Origin: C-114 sp963745405
GTDB lineage: Bacteria; Chloroflexota; Limnocylindria; Limnocylindrales; CSP1-4
Reading direction: 5' to 3'
Assembly (NCBI GenBank): GCA_963745405.1
Contig: CAVUWY010000002.1
Coordinates: 682,001 to 746,000, forward strand
DNA length: 64,000 bases
Positions 11,719 through 20,928 of this stretch are shown here, piece by piece. The translations under genes and the position numbers were made by a program. Position 1 is the stretch's first letter. Every line of letters begins with the position of its first letter. The notes under the pieces are model-generated. The model was not told the DNA's origin. It searched no databases and was given only the letters and a program-made list of their open reading frames with translations.

Positions 11719-12134
11719 CGGCCATGGACATCACGATCCTCTCGAGCTTCCTCCCCCACGACGACCCGGAAGCCTCCCTCGCGTTCTATCGCGATACCCT
11801 CGGCTTCGAGGTCCGCAACGACGTCGGCTACGGCGGGATGCGCTGGATCACCGTCGGCCCGGTCGGCCAGCCCGGCACGTCGATCGTGCTGTACCCGCCG
11901 TTCGCCACCCCCGGCATCACCGACGACGAGCGTCGCACCATCACCGAGATGATGGCCAAGGGCACCTTCGCCATCCTCGTCCTCGCCACCGCCGACCTCG
12001 ACGCCACCTTCGAGCAGTTGCAGGCGAGCGACGTCGAGGTGGTCCAGGAGCCGACCGAGCAGCCGTACGGGATCCGTGACTGCGCCATCCGCGACCCCGC
12101 CGGCAACCTGATCCGGATCAACCAGACGCGCTGA
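11715..12134 (+). CDS. VOC family protein coupled to the AraC regulator
   Basis: 139 residues from the GTG that overlaps the AraC stop, or 136 from ATG 11724. VOC features: ILSSFLPHDDPEASLAFYRD, TLGFEVRNDVGYGGMRW and the closing IRDPAGNLIRINQ. In this subgroup (VOC proteins found behind small AraC regulators) the physiological substrate is not known; distant relatives confer fosfomycin, bleomycin or methylglyoxal tolerance. Translational coupling with the regulator argues for a two-gene inducible unit. Confidence 0.88.
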
Positions 12135-12257
12135 ACCGCGCACGGCCGGCGACATCTGGGCGCCGACCCGACCGTATCCCTGGTAAGCGACGAGGACCGC
12201 TCGATCCGGCGGCAGCCCTCGGACACTCGGCCGGTTTAGGGATAGCCTGAGGTCCTC

Positions 12258-13238
12258 ATGACCCACGGGTCCACGGTGCCATCACCGACCGAACGCGGGA
12301 CCGACCAGGCGATATCGGTCTCCCACCTCTCCAAGCGCTTCGGCGACCGGCTGGCGTTCGACGACGTTTCGTTCGACGTCGGACGCGGAGAGGTCTTCGG
12401 GTTCCTCGGACCCAACGGCGCCGGCAAGACGACGACCGTGCGGACGCTCGGCACGCTCATCGCGCCGTCATCGGGCACGGCCTCGGTCGCTGGGCTGCCG
12501 TTGACCCCTGCGAACGGCGTCGAGATCCGGCGGCGGATCGCGGTCATGCCCGAGTCGCCCGGCCTGTACCTGCGGTTGAGCGTCGCAGAGAACCTCGAGT
12601 GTTTCGCCGACCTGTACGAGGTCCCGGAGCCGAAGCGGCGGATCGCCCAGGCGCTCGCGGCCGTCAACCTCGCCGACCGGGCCGACGATGCGTGCGCCAC
12701 CCTGTCCAAGGGCCTCCGCCAGCGGGCCGCCCTGGCACGGGCGCTGTTGAGCGACCCCGAGGTGCTCTTCCTCGACGAACCGACGGCCGGCCTCGATCCG
12801 GTCGCGGCGCGGGAGGTCCACGAGCTCATCCTCGGGCTCCGACAGCAGGGGGTGACGATCTTCCTGACCACCCACCGGCTGGAGGAGGCGGAACGGCTCT
12901 GCGATCGCGTCGCCATCCTCAACACGACCCTCCGCACCATCGGCCGACCGAGCGAGCTCCGCGATGCGATGTTCGCCCGATCCCTCACGATCCGGACCCT
13001 CGCTCCGCTCGCCCAGCCCGATCGCGTCTTCGGCGGTCTGCCCGGCGTCAAGGGCTGGCGCCCGGACGGGGCCGACTACCTCGTCGCCGTGTCAGATCCG
13101 GACACCGCGGCTCCGGCCGTCACCCGGGCGTTGGTCGCCGCCGACGCGGACGTCCTCTCCATCGTCGAGTCACGCCATTCGCTCGAGGACGTCTACCTCG
13201 AGCTGATCGACCAGGATGTCGAGGTCGGCACGCGATGA
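12258..13238 (+). CDS. ABC-2 type exporter, ATP-binding subunit
   Basis: 326 residues. Walker A GPNGAGKTTTVRTLG, signature LSKGLRQRAAL (a variant of LSGGQ), Walker B VLFLDEPTAGLDP and switch His in FLTTHRLEEAE. The C-terminal 80 residues resemble the DUF4162-type extension of drug, lipid or polysaccharide exporters. The start is ATG 12258. The permease gene follows directly, so this pair forms a small export operon with an unknown substrate. Confidence 0.93.
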   Translation: MTHGSTVPSPTERGTDQAISVSHLSKRFGDRLAFDDVSFDVGRGEVFGFLGPNGAGKTTTVRTLGTLIAPSSGTASVAGLPLTPANGVEIRRRIAVMPESPGLYLRLSVAENLECFADLYEVPEPKRRIAQALAAVNLADRADDACATLSKGLRQRAALARALLSDPEVLFLDEPTAGLDPVAAREVHELILGLRQQGVTIFLTTHRLEEAERLCDRVAILNTTLRTIGRPSELRDAMFARSLTIRTLAPLAQPDRVFGGLPGVKGWRPDGADYLVAVSDPDTAAPAVTRALVAADADVLSIVESRHSLEDVYLELIDQDVEVGTR

Positions 13239-13272
13239 AAGCGCGCCCGACGGCCGTGACGTCGCGGCGACC

Positions 13273-13992
13273 GTGAGCCGGCGCCGGATCCGGGCGATCG
13301 TCCGGAAGGAATTTCGCGAGTACCGCCGGCATGGGTCGGTCGTCGTCGCGACTGCGATCTTCCCGCTCATCTTCCTCATCCAGCCCCTGATCGTCGTCTT
13401 CCTCGAGCCGGCCGCCTCGGCCCACCTCCTCGAGGGCTGGCACATCCTCCTGTACATGCTCGCGATCCCGATCCTGGCGCCGGCCGTGCTCGCCGCCTAC
13501 GCGGTGGCCGGTGAGCGCCAGCAGGGCAGCCTCGAGCCGGTCCTCACGACTCCGATCCCGCGCGAGGAGTTCCTCCTCGGCAAGGCGATCTCGGCGCTCA
13601 TCCCGTCGGTCGGGATCGCCTACGTCGTCTACGTGTTCTTCCTCGTCTGCGTCGCCCTGTTCGCCCAGCCCGAGATCGCGGCGGCGATCCTCGGGGTCCC
13701 GGACATCGCCGCCCAGATCGTCTTCACCCCGTTGCTCGCCGGGTGGTCGATCTGGGTCGGCATCGCGATCTCGACCAGGGCGAGCGACGTGCGGGTCGCG
13801 CAACAGCTGACCCTCCTCGCCAGCCTGCCGCTCGTCATCGTGACCTCGCTCATCGCGTTCGACGCGATCCACGCCACGCTCCGCCTGGCGATCGCGGCCG
13901 CGGCGATCCTGATCGTCGCCGACGTCCTCGGCTGGCGGATCGTGGCCCCGATGTTCGACCGCGAGCGGCTCACGACCAGCAACCGCGGCTGA
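13273..13992 (+). CDS. ABC-2 type exporter, permease subunit
   Basis: About 239 residues from GTG 13273; an ATG at 13216 overlapping the ATPase gene by 23 bp is an alternative start. The protein begins with a short cytoplasmic helix (RIRAIVRKEFREYRRHG), typical of ABC-2 permeases, followed by six membrane segments, with VAGERQQGSLEPVLTTPIPR after the second. That last stretch is the conserved loop seen in this exporter family. It pairs with the ATPase immediately upstream. No substrate can be assigned. Confidence 0.88.
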   Translation: MSRRRIRAIVRKEFREYRRHGSVVVATAIFPLIFLIQPLIVVFLEPAASAHLLEGWHILLYMLAIPILAPAVLAAYAVAGERQQGSLEPVLTTPIPREEFLLGKAISALIPSVGIAYVVYVFFLVCVALFAQPEIAAAILGVPDIAAQIVFTPLLAGWSIWVGIAISTRASDVRVAQQLTLLASLPLVIVTSLIAFDAIHATLRLAIAAAAILIVADVLGWRIVAPMFDRERLTTSNRG

Positions 13993-14018
13993 GGTCGCGG
14001 TAGGCGGCCGCACGGGCT

Positions 14019-14711
14019 CTACCTCAGCGCCCGCGGGTTGGTCGCCGCGAAGATCGCGATGGAGCCGGCGACTTCCAGTTCGACCTGCTCGAACGAGGCG
14101 GCGAGGATGTCCAGCAGGCCCGCCTCCGTGTCGGTCCGGTTGTCGAATGCGCCCCGCCGGTTGAAGGCGTCAAGGACCCGACGCGAGAACCAGTTGTGCG
14201 GTCCGGACGTCCCGAGGACAGACGCCCCGAAGAGCACGCCGGTCGGCGCGAGGACGGCGGCGACGTTGGAGACGGCGGTGGCCTTGCGGGTGAGTGGCCC
14301 GGGCAGGCAGTGGATCACGAGGTTCAGGGCGGCCGACTCGAACGGACCCTCGACCGGCAGTGGCTTGAGGACGTCGCCCTCGATCGACGTTACATCTAGC
14401 TTGCCGAGGCGCCGGGAGGCGTGGTCGAGGACGTTCGGGTTCGGGTCGAGGATCGTCACCTGGCTGCCATCGGGCAGGCCCGACCGCTCGAGGAAATAGC
14501 CGGTGCCCGGGCCGACGTCGAGGTGCCGGCCGCGGATGTGCCGCCGATAGCCGTCGACCAGCCGGGCCGTCGGGCAGCGCCAGACGAACCGCGCCGCGAA
14601 GCCGAGGACGAAGGGGTCGTACACCCGTAGAAGCGCCCGCGTGTAGTCGGCCTGGCCTCGGTACGCGGGATCGTCGCGATCCATCGCGTAGATGTCCTCC
14701 GTCGTGGGCAT
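14019..14711 (-). CDS. Class I SAM-dependent methyltransferase
   Basis: 230 residues from the ATG giving MPTTEDIYAMD; an upstream ATG at 14801 would add 30 low-confidence residues that run into a repeat element. SAM-binding motif I is HLDVGPGTGYFLERSG; motif II region VTILDPNPNVLDHA; acidic motif SIEGDVLKPLP. The tail includes LFGASVLGTSG and a NWFSRRVLDAFNRRGAFDN loop. It resembles small-molecule methyltransferases. It is convergent with the ABC exporter (27 bp between stops). Confidence 0.85.
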   Translation of the reverse strand: MPTTEDIYAMDRDDPAYRGQADYTRALLRVYDPFVLGFAARFVWRCPTARLVDGYRRHIRGRHLDVGPGTGYFLERSGLPDGSQVTILDPNPNVLDHASRRLGKLDVTSIEGDVLKPLPVEGPFESAALNLVIHCLPGPLTRKATAVSNVAAVLAPTGVLFGASVLGTSGPHNWFSRRVLDAFNRRGAFDNRTDTEAGLLDILAASFEQVELEVAGSIAIFAATNPRALR

Positions 14712-14794
14712 CGACCGGACCGGGCAAGTATCGCCGCCCTGCCCTCGTCCGATACCCGCCACGCGGCTGCCATCGAGCCGAGGGCTGCCGAACT

Positions 14795-14942
14795 GTGACA
14801 CCTACCCGTGACGCGGGTGGTATGTCCGGATCGAGTCGGGAGAGCGACTCATCGGGAGTCGGCCTGAGCGTGGATCGAGCGCGGGCAGGGTCCCGCGACC
14901 GAGCGAAATCGACATACGACCCGCCTGACGGGCAAGTGTCAC
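14795..14942. repeat. 148-bp palindromic repeat element, copy A
   Basis: The ends are imperfect inverted repeats of about 32 bp: the left end runs GTGACACCTACCCG...GGTATGTC and the right end GACATACGACCCGCC...GTGTCAC. Each end also contains its own small hairpin (ACCCG/CGGGT type). The middle contains GAGCGTGGATCGA. A second copy of the same length and orientation lies at 20741-20888. Another half unit (ATATGACCCGCCTGGCGGGT) follows at 14965-14991. No coding sequence inside. It looks like a REP/BIME or MITE-type intergenic element. The remaining bases to 15162 form the leader of the cyclase gene and show nothing else. Confidence 0.8.
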
Positions 14943-15162
14943 GAAACCAGCTGCGCCGACCAGATATGACCCGCCTGGCGGGTGGGTCCCACGAATACGG
15001 GTCTGACGATGCCTGAGCGGACCCACCGACGACCGTGGGCCGGGGTGCCGTCCGGCCTTGCACCTGAGAAGTGGCGCGGATAGGCTCAGGCAGAACCGAC
15101 CGCTTCGCTCGCCCCGATTCGACACAGAGGGAGGTGCGGCCGCCCGCTCGCGGCCGCCGGCC

Positions 15163-18100
15163 ATGACGGCAGTCTCGGACCAGATCGCGCGACTCGAAGC
15201 CGCGATCGCTGCGCAGGACGCCCTGCGCCCGACCCTGGGGGACTCCGTGGTCGACGCTGCCGTCGACGCCCTGCGGGCGCGCCTCGACGAGCTCCGCGCC
15301 GAGGAGGCGGCGGGCGGCGACACTCGGACCGCGGGGCAGGCCACACCGTCCGCCCTCGAGCAGCTCCGCGGCCGGATCCCGACCGACCTCGCCGACAAGG
15401 CCCGGATCATCAGCTCCGCCGCGACCCGCGAGGCGGAACGTCGGAACGTCACCGTGCTGTTCGCGGACCTGTCCGGGTTCACCGCGCTGAGCGAGCGGTT
15501 CGATCCCGAGGTCATCCGGGCGTTCCAGGGTGACCTGTTCGACGAGCTGACCCAGGTCGTCTACGAGCACGAGGGGTTCGTCGAGAAGTTCGTCGGCGAC
15601 GCGATCCTCGCCATCTTCGGCGCACCGCTCAGCCACGAGGACGACCCCGAACGAGCCCTTCGAGCGGCGCTCGCCATCCGCGACCGGATGGAGGCCATCA
15701 ATCGACGCTGGCACGACCGCCTCGGCGAGGCGCTGATCCTCCACACCGGGGTCAACACCGGGACGGTGGTCGCCGGCCAGATCGGCTCGGAGGCCGGTGG
15801 TGCCTATGCCGTCACCGGCGACACGATCACGACCGCGTCGCGCCTCCAGAGCGCGGCGGCCCCGGGGCAGATCCTCGTCAGCCAGAACACGTATCGGGTC
15901 GCCCACGAAGCATTCGCCTTCCGACGACTGCCGCCCATCGACGTCAAGGGCAAGAGCGAGCCGCTCGTCGTCTATGAGCTCCTCCGGGCGCGCCTGCATC
16001 CGGGCAAGTCGCGCGGGGTCCACGGCCTCTCGTCGCCGATGGTCGGTCGCGAGGCGGAGCTCGCGGTCCTGCGGGGAGTCAGCGACGGGCTGCTCGCCGG
16101 GCGCGGCGCCATCGTCTCGATCACCGGCGAGGCCGGGATCGGCAAGTCGCGACTGCTCGCCGAGTGGCAGGCGGCGCACGACGAGCACGTCCGGTGGCTC
16201 GAGGGGCGCTCCTTCTCCGGGGCGTCGGCCGTGCCGTTCGGGCCGTTCCTCGACATGTGTCGCCGCTACGCCGGCATCACCGACGAGGACAGCGAGGAGG
16301 ACGCGCGCGTCCGCCTGCACGAGACGATCGATCGGATCCTGCCCGGCGACGCCGAGGCGCTGGCGATCATCGCCGGGATGCTCGGCATGCGCCCCGACCA
16401 GGCGGAGGCGGACCTGCTCCGCGCCCTCACGCCGGAAGCGCTCGGGCAGGGCCTGTTCGCGCTCATCCGCCGCCTGTTCGAGCGACTGGCCGCCGGGCGG
16501 CCGACGGTCCTCGTGATGGAGGATCTTCACTGGGCCGACTCGAGCTCGATCGAGTTGCTCGAGCACGTCCTGCCACTGACCGAGGAGCTGCCGCTGGCGA
16601 TCGTCAGCGTGGCCCGGCCGTCGACCGACCATCCGCCGATCCGCGCCGAGGTCCTCGCTCGCTACGCCGACCGGCTCTCGACGGTGACCCTCAGCCCGTT
16701 GACCGAGGCCGCGACCGTCGACCTCATCCGCCGCCTCCTCTCGACCGCCCAGCTGCCGGCCTCGGCCCGGGCCCTGATCGTCGGCAAGGCCGAGGGCAAT
16801 CCGTTCTACGTCGAGGAGGTCATCCGCTCACTCATCGAGCGTGGTGCCCTCGCCCGTGCCGCGGACGGTCGCCGCTGGGTACCGACCCCACTCATCGAGG
16901 GCATCACCGTCCCCGACACGCTCCGCGGCGTCCTGATGGCCCGGCTCGACCGGCTGCCCGACGAGACACGGCGAGTCGCCCAGCAGGCCGCCGTGATCGG
17001 CCGGATCTTCCCGTACCGCGTCCTCCATCGCCTGGCCGAATCCGAGGGCCTCGAGGCCGACCTCGCCCACCTCGAGCGTGAAGAGCTCATCCGGGAGCAC
17101 CGCCGGGCCCCCGAGCTCGAGCACATCTTCAAGCACGCCCTGACCCAGGAGGTCGCCTACGAGAGCCTCCTCGCGCCGCAGCGGCGCGAGCTTCATACCC
17201 GCGTCGGCGAGGCGATGGAGGAGCTCTACGCCGGCCGGCTCGGCGAGTTCCAGGGCGTGCTCGGCGACCACTTCCTCCGCGGGGAGAGCTGGGAGAAGGC
17301 GTTCAAGTACCTTCGCAAGGCCGGCGACCAGGCCACCCGCCTCCATGCCCACCCGGAGGCGCGCCAGCACTACGACGGCGCGCTGCAGGCACTCGCCGCG
17401 ATGCCGGTCGACGACGTCACCCGGCGCCAGCAGATGAACATGACGATCAAGCTCGTCACGGTCTCGTGGGGCGCCGAGGATCCCGAGCGGAACCTCGTCC
17501 GGCTCGAGCGGGCTGCCGCGTTGGCCGCCGAGATCGGCACCGGGTCTACGGGCGGCACCGGGTCCACGGGCGGCACCGGGTCCACGGGCGGCACCGGGTC
17601 CACGGGCGGCGCCGGCTCCACGCGCGCGGCGGACCGGGCCCGCCTGGCCCGTGTCCACTACTGGATGGGCGTCCTCCACTACCTCCGCGACGAGCCGCTG
17701 GAGGCGATCGCCTACTTCCAGCAGGTCCTCGAGGTCGGCCAGGACCTTCGCGACGACGAGCTGCTGGCGATGCCGTCGGCCCTCATCGGGCGGGCCCTCG
17801 TCATGCAGGGCCAGTTCGTCCAGGGTGCGACGATGCTGGCCCGGGCACTCGACCCGCTCGCCAAGGCGGAGGACTGGCTCGAGTGGTCGTACACCCTCGC
17901 CTTCCTCGGCGCGTCCCAGGCTGTCCAGGGGCAGACCGCCGTCGGCCGGGCCGAGAGCGAGCGGGCCCTGGCCCGGGCGATCGAGACCGGCAACCAGACG
18001 GCGATCGCCGGCTGCCAGCTCGCGATGTCGTTCTTCCCGCTCCTCGCCCGCGACGCGGAGGGGCTCCGCGAGGCCGGCCGGATCGCGGCCGTCGCCGGCG

Positions 18101-18666
18101 AAGTCGCCGGCAGCCCGCTGCTCGTCCACATCGCGATCTGCTTCGAGGCCTGGGGGCTCTCCAAGCTCGGTCAGGCCGATGCGGCGCGAGAGCGGATGGC
18201 CGACGCCCAGGCGGTCGCCCAGGCACTCGGCGGCCGCCTGTTCATGGCCGACTGGGTCGCGGGGGCGAACGCGGAGCTGGCCCTCGATGCCGGCCATCCG
18301 GACGTGGCACTCGAACGGGCCCAGATAGCGGTCGAGATGGCCCGCGCGGTGGAGGGCATCTTCGGCGAGGCGCTGGCACGGCGGGCGTGGGGGCTTGCCC
18401 TCGCCCGAGTGGCGGATCCCCGTCCCGACGAGTCCGATGCCCAGCTGGCCCGCAGCGTCGAGCTGTTCGAGGCGGGCGGGAGCCTCGTCGAGGCGGCGCA
18501 CACCCGGCTCGCCTGGGCGGAGGCCTGCCGAGCCCGCGGTGACGACGTCGCGGCCACCGAGCAGCTCCGGCGGGCCATCGCCGGGTTCGAGGCTGCCGGT
18601 CTCGACGCACACGCGGAACAGGCACGGGCGATGCTCGAGGCGGGAGCGGTGAGGGAGGCACGATGA
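15163..18666 (+). CDS. Adenylate/guanylate cyclase with AAA/STAND ATPase and TPR-like repeats
   Basis: 1167 residues. Order: N-terminal helical region (1-90); class III cyclase domain starting RRNVTVLFADLSGFTALSERF with FVGDAILAIFG carrying the second metal Asp, and a GVNTGTVVAG segment; an ATPase domain opening VGREAELAVLRG with P-loop GEAGIGKSRLLAEWQ and VLVMEDLHWADSSS as Walker B; then a long alpha-helical, TPR-like C-terminal half. This architecture (cyclase-AAA-TPR) is typical of Chloroflexota and Actinomycetota signalling proteins; it could make cAMP or act as a regulator. Residues about 792-821 are a perfect (GTGSTG)n linker from an 18-bp repeat. It overlaps the next gene by 4 bp. Confidence 0.88.
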   Translation: MTAVSDQIARLEAAIAAQDALRPTLGDSVVDAAVDALRARLDELRAEEAAGGDTRTAGQATPSALEQLRGRIPTDLADKARIISSAATREAERRNVTVLFADLSGFTALSERFDPEVIRAFQGDLFDELTQVVYEHEGFVEKFVGDAILAIFGAPLSHEDDPERALRAALAIRDRMEAINRRWHDRLGEALILHTGVNTGTVVAGQIGSEAGGAYAVTGDTITTASRLQSAAAPGQILVSQNTYRVAHEAFAFRRLPPIDVKGKSEPLVVYELLRARLHPGKSRGVHGLSSPMVGREAELAVLRGVSDGLLAGRGAIVSITGEAGIGKSRLLAEWQAAHDEHVRWLEGRSFSGASAVPFGPFLDMCRRYAGITDEDSEEDARVRLHETIDRILPGDAEALAIIAGMLGMRPDQAEADLLRALTPEALGQGLFALIRRLFERLAAGRPTVLVMEDLHWADSSSIELLEHVLPLTEELPLAIVSVARPSTDHPPIRAEVLARYADRLSTVTLSPLTEAATVDLIRRLLSTAQLPASARALIVGKAEGNPFYVEEVIRSLIERGALARAADGRRWVPTPLIEGITVPDTLRGVLMARLDRLPDETRRVAQQAAVIGRIFPYRVLHRLAESEGLEADLAHLEREELIREHRRAPELEHIFKHALTQEVAYESLLAPQRRELHTRVGEAMEELYAGRLGEFQGVLGDHFLRGESWEKAFKYLRKAGDQATRLHAHPEARQHYDGALQALAAMPVDDVTRRQQMNMTIKLVTVSWGAEDPERNLVRLERAAALAAEIGTGSTGGTGSTGGTGSTGGTGSTGGAGSTRAADRARLARVHYWMGVLHYLRDEPLEAIAYFQQVLEVGQDLRDDELLAMPSALIGRALVMQGQFVQGATMLARALDPLAKAEDWLEWSYTLAFLGASQAVQGQTAVGRAESERALARAIETGNQTAIAGCQLAMSFFPLLARDAEGLREAGRIAAVAGEVAGSPLLVHIAICFEAWGLSKLGQADAARERMADAQAVAQALGGRLFMADWVAGANAELALDAGHPDVALERAQIAVEMARAVEGIFGEALARRAWGLALARVADPRPDESDAQLARSVELFEAGGSLVEAAHTRLAWAEACRARGDDVAATEQLRRAIAGFEAAGLDAHAEQARAMLEAGAVREAR
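17536..17625 (+). repeat. 18-bp tandem repeat within the cyclase gene
   Basis: Five consecutive 18-bp units of the form GGCACCGGGTCCACGGGC; the first has one silent change and the last is diverged. It encodes GTGSTG repeats, a flexible linker between the ATPase and TPR-like parts. Near-identity of the units suggests recent slippage, so copy number may vary between strains. Confidence 0.9.
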
Positions 18667-19625
18667 GCGACGACGCCAGGCAGCGGGCGCACGCGGAGAC
18701 CATTGCCCGGGGCGACGACGCCGCATTCGGCCCGGAGGACCAGATCTACCGCCACTACTCGGCCGAGGAGGACAAGCAGCGGACCAACGTCCACTACGAG
18801 CAGCCGGTCGAGTTCTTCTACACGCTCACCGGCGGGGAGTGGAACGTCTACTCGGGCAACACCTGGAACCGGGCGACGACCGAGACCGAGAGCCAGGAGG
18901 AGAAGCTCGACCTCCTGGCGGGGCTCATGGGACTGAAGCCGGGGATGCGCATCCTCGACGTCGGTTGCGGTTGGGGCGGACCGCTCGTCTACCTCAGCAG
19001 GACGTACGGTGTCGAGGGCGTCGGCCTCACCCTGTCACCGCTCCAGAAGGCCGCCGCCGACGAGCGGATCGCGAAGTACGGCGCCAACGTCACGGTCCTC
19101 GAGCAGAACTGGAAGGACTACACCGACGACGTACCGTTCGACGCGGTCTACACGGACGAGGTGATCGTCCATTTCGCCGACCTCGACGCCTACTTCGCCA
19201 AGGTCCACGGCCTCCTCCGGCCGGGCGGGATCATGCTCAACAAGGAGCTCCACTTCGCCCACGACCGGTACAAGAAGCTGACCCGGGCGATGGCGTTCAT
19301 CAACGAGCTTTACGGCTCGACGGGCAACTACCGGACGCTCGCCGAGGAGCTGACGCTGGTGGCCGGGGCAGGCTTCGACCTGCGCTGGATCGAGCAGCTC
19401 GACCTCATGCAGTACGTCCGGACGATCGACCTGTGGACGGCCAACATCAAGGCCCGCACGGCGTATCTCGAGGACCTGGTCGGGAAGGAGACGTTCCGCC
19501 GCTTCAAGGTCTACCTCGAACTCTGTCACCACATCCTCGGCAGCCGGCGGATGACGCTCGAGGTCGTCGTCGCCCAGAAGCCGGTCGAGGTGTCGGGGCC
19601 GGCGCTCGTGGCAGGCACGGGCTAG
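18663..19625 (+). CDS. Cyclopropane-fatty-acid-synthase-like SAM methyltransferase
   Basis: 320 residues. HYEQPVEFFYTLTGGEWNVY followed by the SAM motif MRILDVGCGWGGPLVYLSR matches the CFA synthase/mycolic acid methyltransferase superfamily, as do VGLTLSPLQ and the ELHFAHDRY segment. It lacks the long N-terminal domain of E. coli CFA synthase and resembles the shorter actinobacterial forms. Members methylate double bonds of membrane lipids, but some act on small molecules, so substrate is inferred. It overlaps the cyclase/AAA gene (ATGA) and faces a convergent acyl-ACP desaturase 25 bp away, which could supply the double bond. Confidence 0.82.
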   Translation: MSDDARQRAHAETIARGDDAAFGPEDQIYRHYSAEEDKQRTNVHYEQPVEFFYTLTGGEWNVYSGNTWNRATTETESQEEKLDLLAGLMGLKPGMRILDVGCGWGGPLVYLSRTYGVEGVGLTLSPLQKAAADERIAKYGANVTVLEQNWKDYTDDVPFDAVYTDEVIVHFADLDAYFAKVHGLLRPGGIMLNKELHFAHDRYKKLTRAMAFINELYGSTGNYRTLAEELTLVAGAGFDLRWIEQLDLMQYVRTIDLWTANIKARTAYLEDLVGKETFRRFKVYLELCHHILGSRRMTLEVVVAQKPVEVSGPALVAGTG

Positions 19626-19650
19626 CCGCGCCGCGGTTCCGGAACGCGTC

Positions 19651-20595
19651 TCAGCGAGCGATCACTGCCTCGTCGGCCGCGGCCGCCTCGGCGTTCCGGG
19701 CGGCGAACCGCTCCGCCGATCGATCGAGCTTCGCCAGGTGGTCGACCAGCTGGCGACGTGCCTCCTCGGCGGCCGGGTCGAGGCCGGACAGCTCGAAGAC
19801 CCGCCAGTGGGCGAGGAGCGGCAACAGGACGTCGTCGCGGTGGACCCGGATGTCGTAGATCCCGGCCCGGGCCATGTCGGCGGCCTTGCGTCGGAAGCCC
19901 GCGATCGCGTAGCCGGGCATCTGGAAGTCGAGCACCTCGTCGACGATCGCGCAGACCATCGCCGACGGCCGCACCGCGAGGGCGGCCGAGACGATGTCGC
20001 GGTAGAAGACCATGTGGAGGTTTTCGTCGGTGGCGATCTGGACGGAGATCCGGTCGGCCACCGGATCGTTCGAGTAGCGACCGGTGTTGCGGTGGGCGAC
20101 CCGCGTCGCGAGCTCCTGGAAGGCCACGTAGGCGAACCCGTGGAGCGAGTCGGTGACTTCGTGCTCGTAGCCCTGCTGGAGCTGGGCCATCCGCCCGCGC
20201 TCGAGGGCGACCGGGTCGATGTTGCGGGTCACCGTGAGGTAGTCGCGGAGGACGATCGCGTGCCGCCCCTCCTCCGCCGTCCAGCGCCCGACCCACGCCC
20301 GCCACGGTCCGTCCTCGGTCCCGAACTGGTTGTAGATGAGGCGGTGGTAGCTCGGCAGGTTGTCCTCGGTGAGCAACCCGATCTCGAACGCCGTCTGGGC
20401 GACGCCGGTCAGCTTCGGCTGGTCGGGCGTCCAGGGCTCCTTGTCGAAGTCGCGCCCGAGCCGATACGGGATGAAGTCGTGGGGGAACCACTCCCGAGCC
20501 ACCTCGAGGTGACGGGCGAGCAGTCGCTCAGCCTCGGGCTCCAGCTCATTGAGGATCACCCGGTCGAGGTCGCCGCCCATGTGGTGGTCCGACAT
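19651..20595 (-). CDS. Acyl-[acyl-carrier-protein] desaturase (diiron)
   Basis: 314 residues. The two diiron motifs of the soluble desaturase family are visible: WTAEEGRHAIVLRDYL (EExxH type) and ATDENLHMVFYRDIV (DExxH type), with further Glu ligands in EAERLLARHLEVAREW and FQELATRVAH. It should insert a cis double bond into acyl-ACP using O2 and ferredoxin, in the cytoplasm. An internal ATG five codons in is an alternative start. It is convergent with the CFA-like methyltransferase gene; together they suggest modification of membrane acyl chains. Confidence 0.92.
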   Translation of the reverse strand: MSDHHMGGDLDRVILNELEPEAERLLARHLEVAREWFPHDFIPYRLGRDFDKEPWTPDQPKLTGVAQTAFEIGLLTEDNLPSYHRLIYNQFGTEDGPWRAWVGRWTAEEGRHAIVLRDYLTVTRNIDPVALERGRMAQLQQGYEHEVTDSLHGFAYVAFQELATRVAHRNTGRYSNDPVADRISVQIATDENLHMVFYRDIVSAALAVRPSAMVCAIVDEVLDFQMPGYAIAGFRRKAADMARAGIYDIRVHRDDVLLPLLAHWRVFELSGLDPAAEEARRQLVDHLAKLDRSAERFAARNAEAAAADEAVIAR

Positions 20596-20740
20596 TGCTG
20601 CGAAGTCTATCCGGTCGGATTCGCGCGGCGTCGGCCTGGGGGCGGCAGCTTGACTGTGGCCACGCTGCCGGGTGGGCGCCGCCCGAGCTCCGTCACCATA
20701 CCCGCCCGGCGGGTGGTACGGCGCCGGAACGGCCCGAACC

Positions 20741-20888
20741 GTGTCACCTACCCATGACGCGGGTGCTATGTCCGGGTCGCTTCTGAGCAGTGCCTGTCAG
20801 AGGGCCGCACTGAGCGTGGATCGACGCCGAACGGGCCGATCGCCCGGAACGAAACCGACATATCACCCGCCTGGCGGGTGCGTGTCAC
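20741..20888. repeat. 148-bp palindromic repeat element, copy B
   Basis: Same length, end sequences and orientation as the element at 14795-14942: left end GTGTCACCTACCCATGACGC, right end ACATATCACCCGCC...GTGTCAC, centre GAGCGTGGATCGA. The arms are better conserved than the interior. An additional hairpin unit (CCATACCCGCCCGGCGGGTG) lies just upstream at 20696-20715. The element fills the gap between the desaturase start and the 3' end of the next methyltransferase. No protein is encoded. Confidence 0.8.
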
Positions 20889-20928
20889 CAAACGGCCCCG
20901 GGCGGTCGCCAGGCCGAGCTCGGGGCCA

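Noticed and set aside
14795..20888. Composite transposon bounded by the two 148-bp elements.
   Set aside because: No transposase lies between them, the elements are in direct orientation and have diverged, and base composition inside matches the surroundings.
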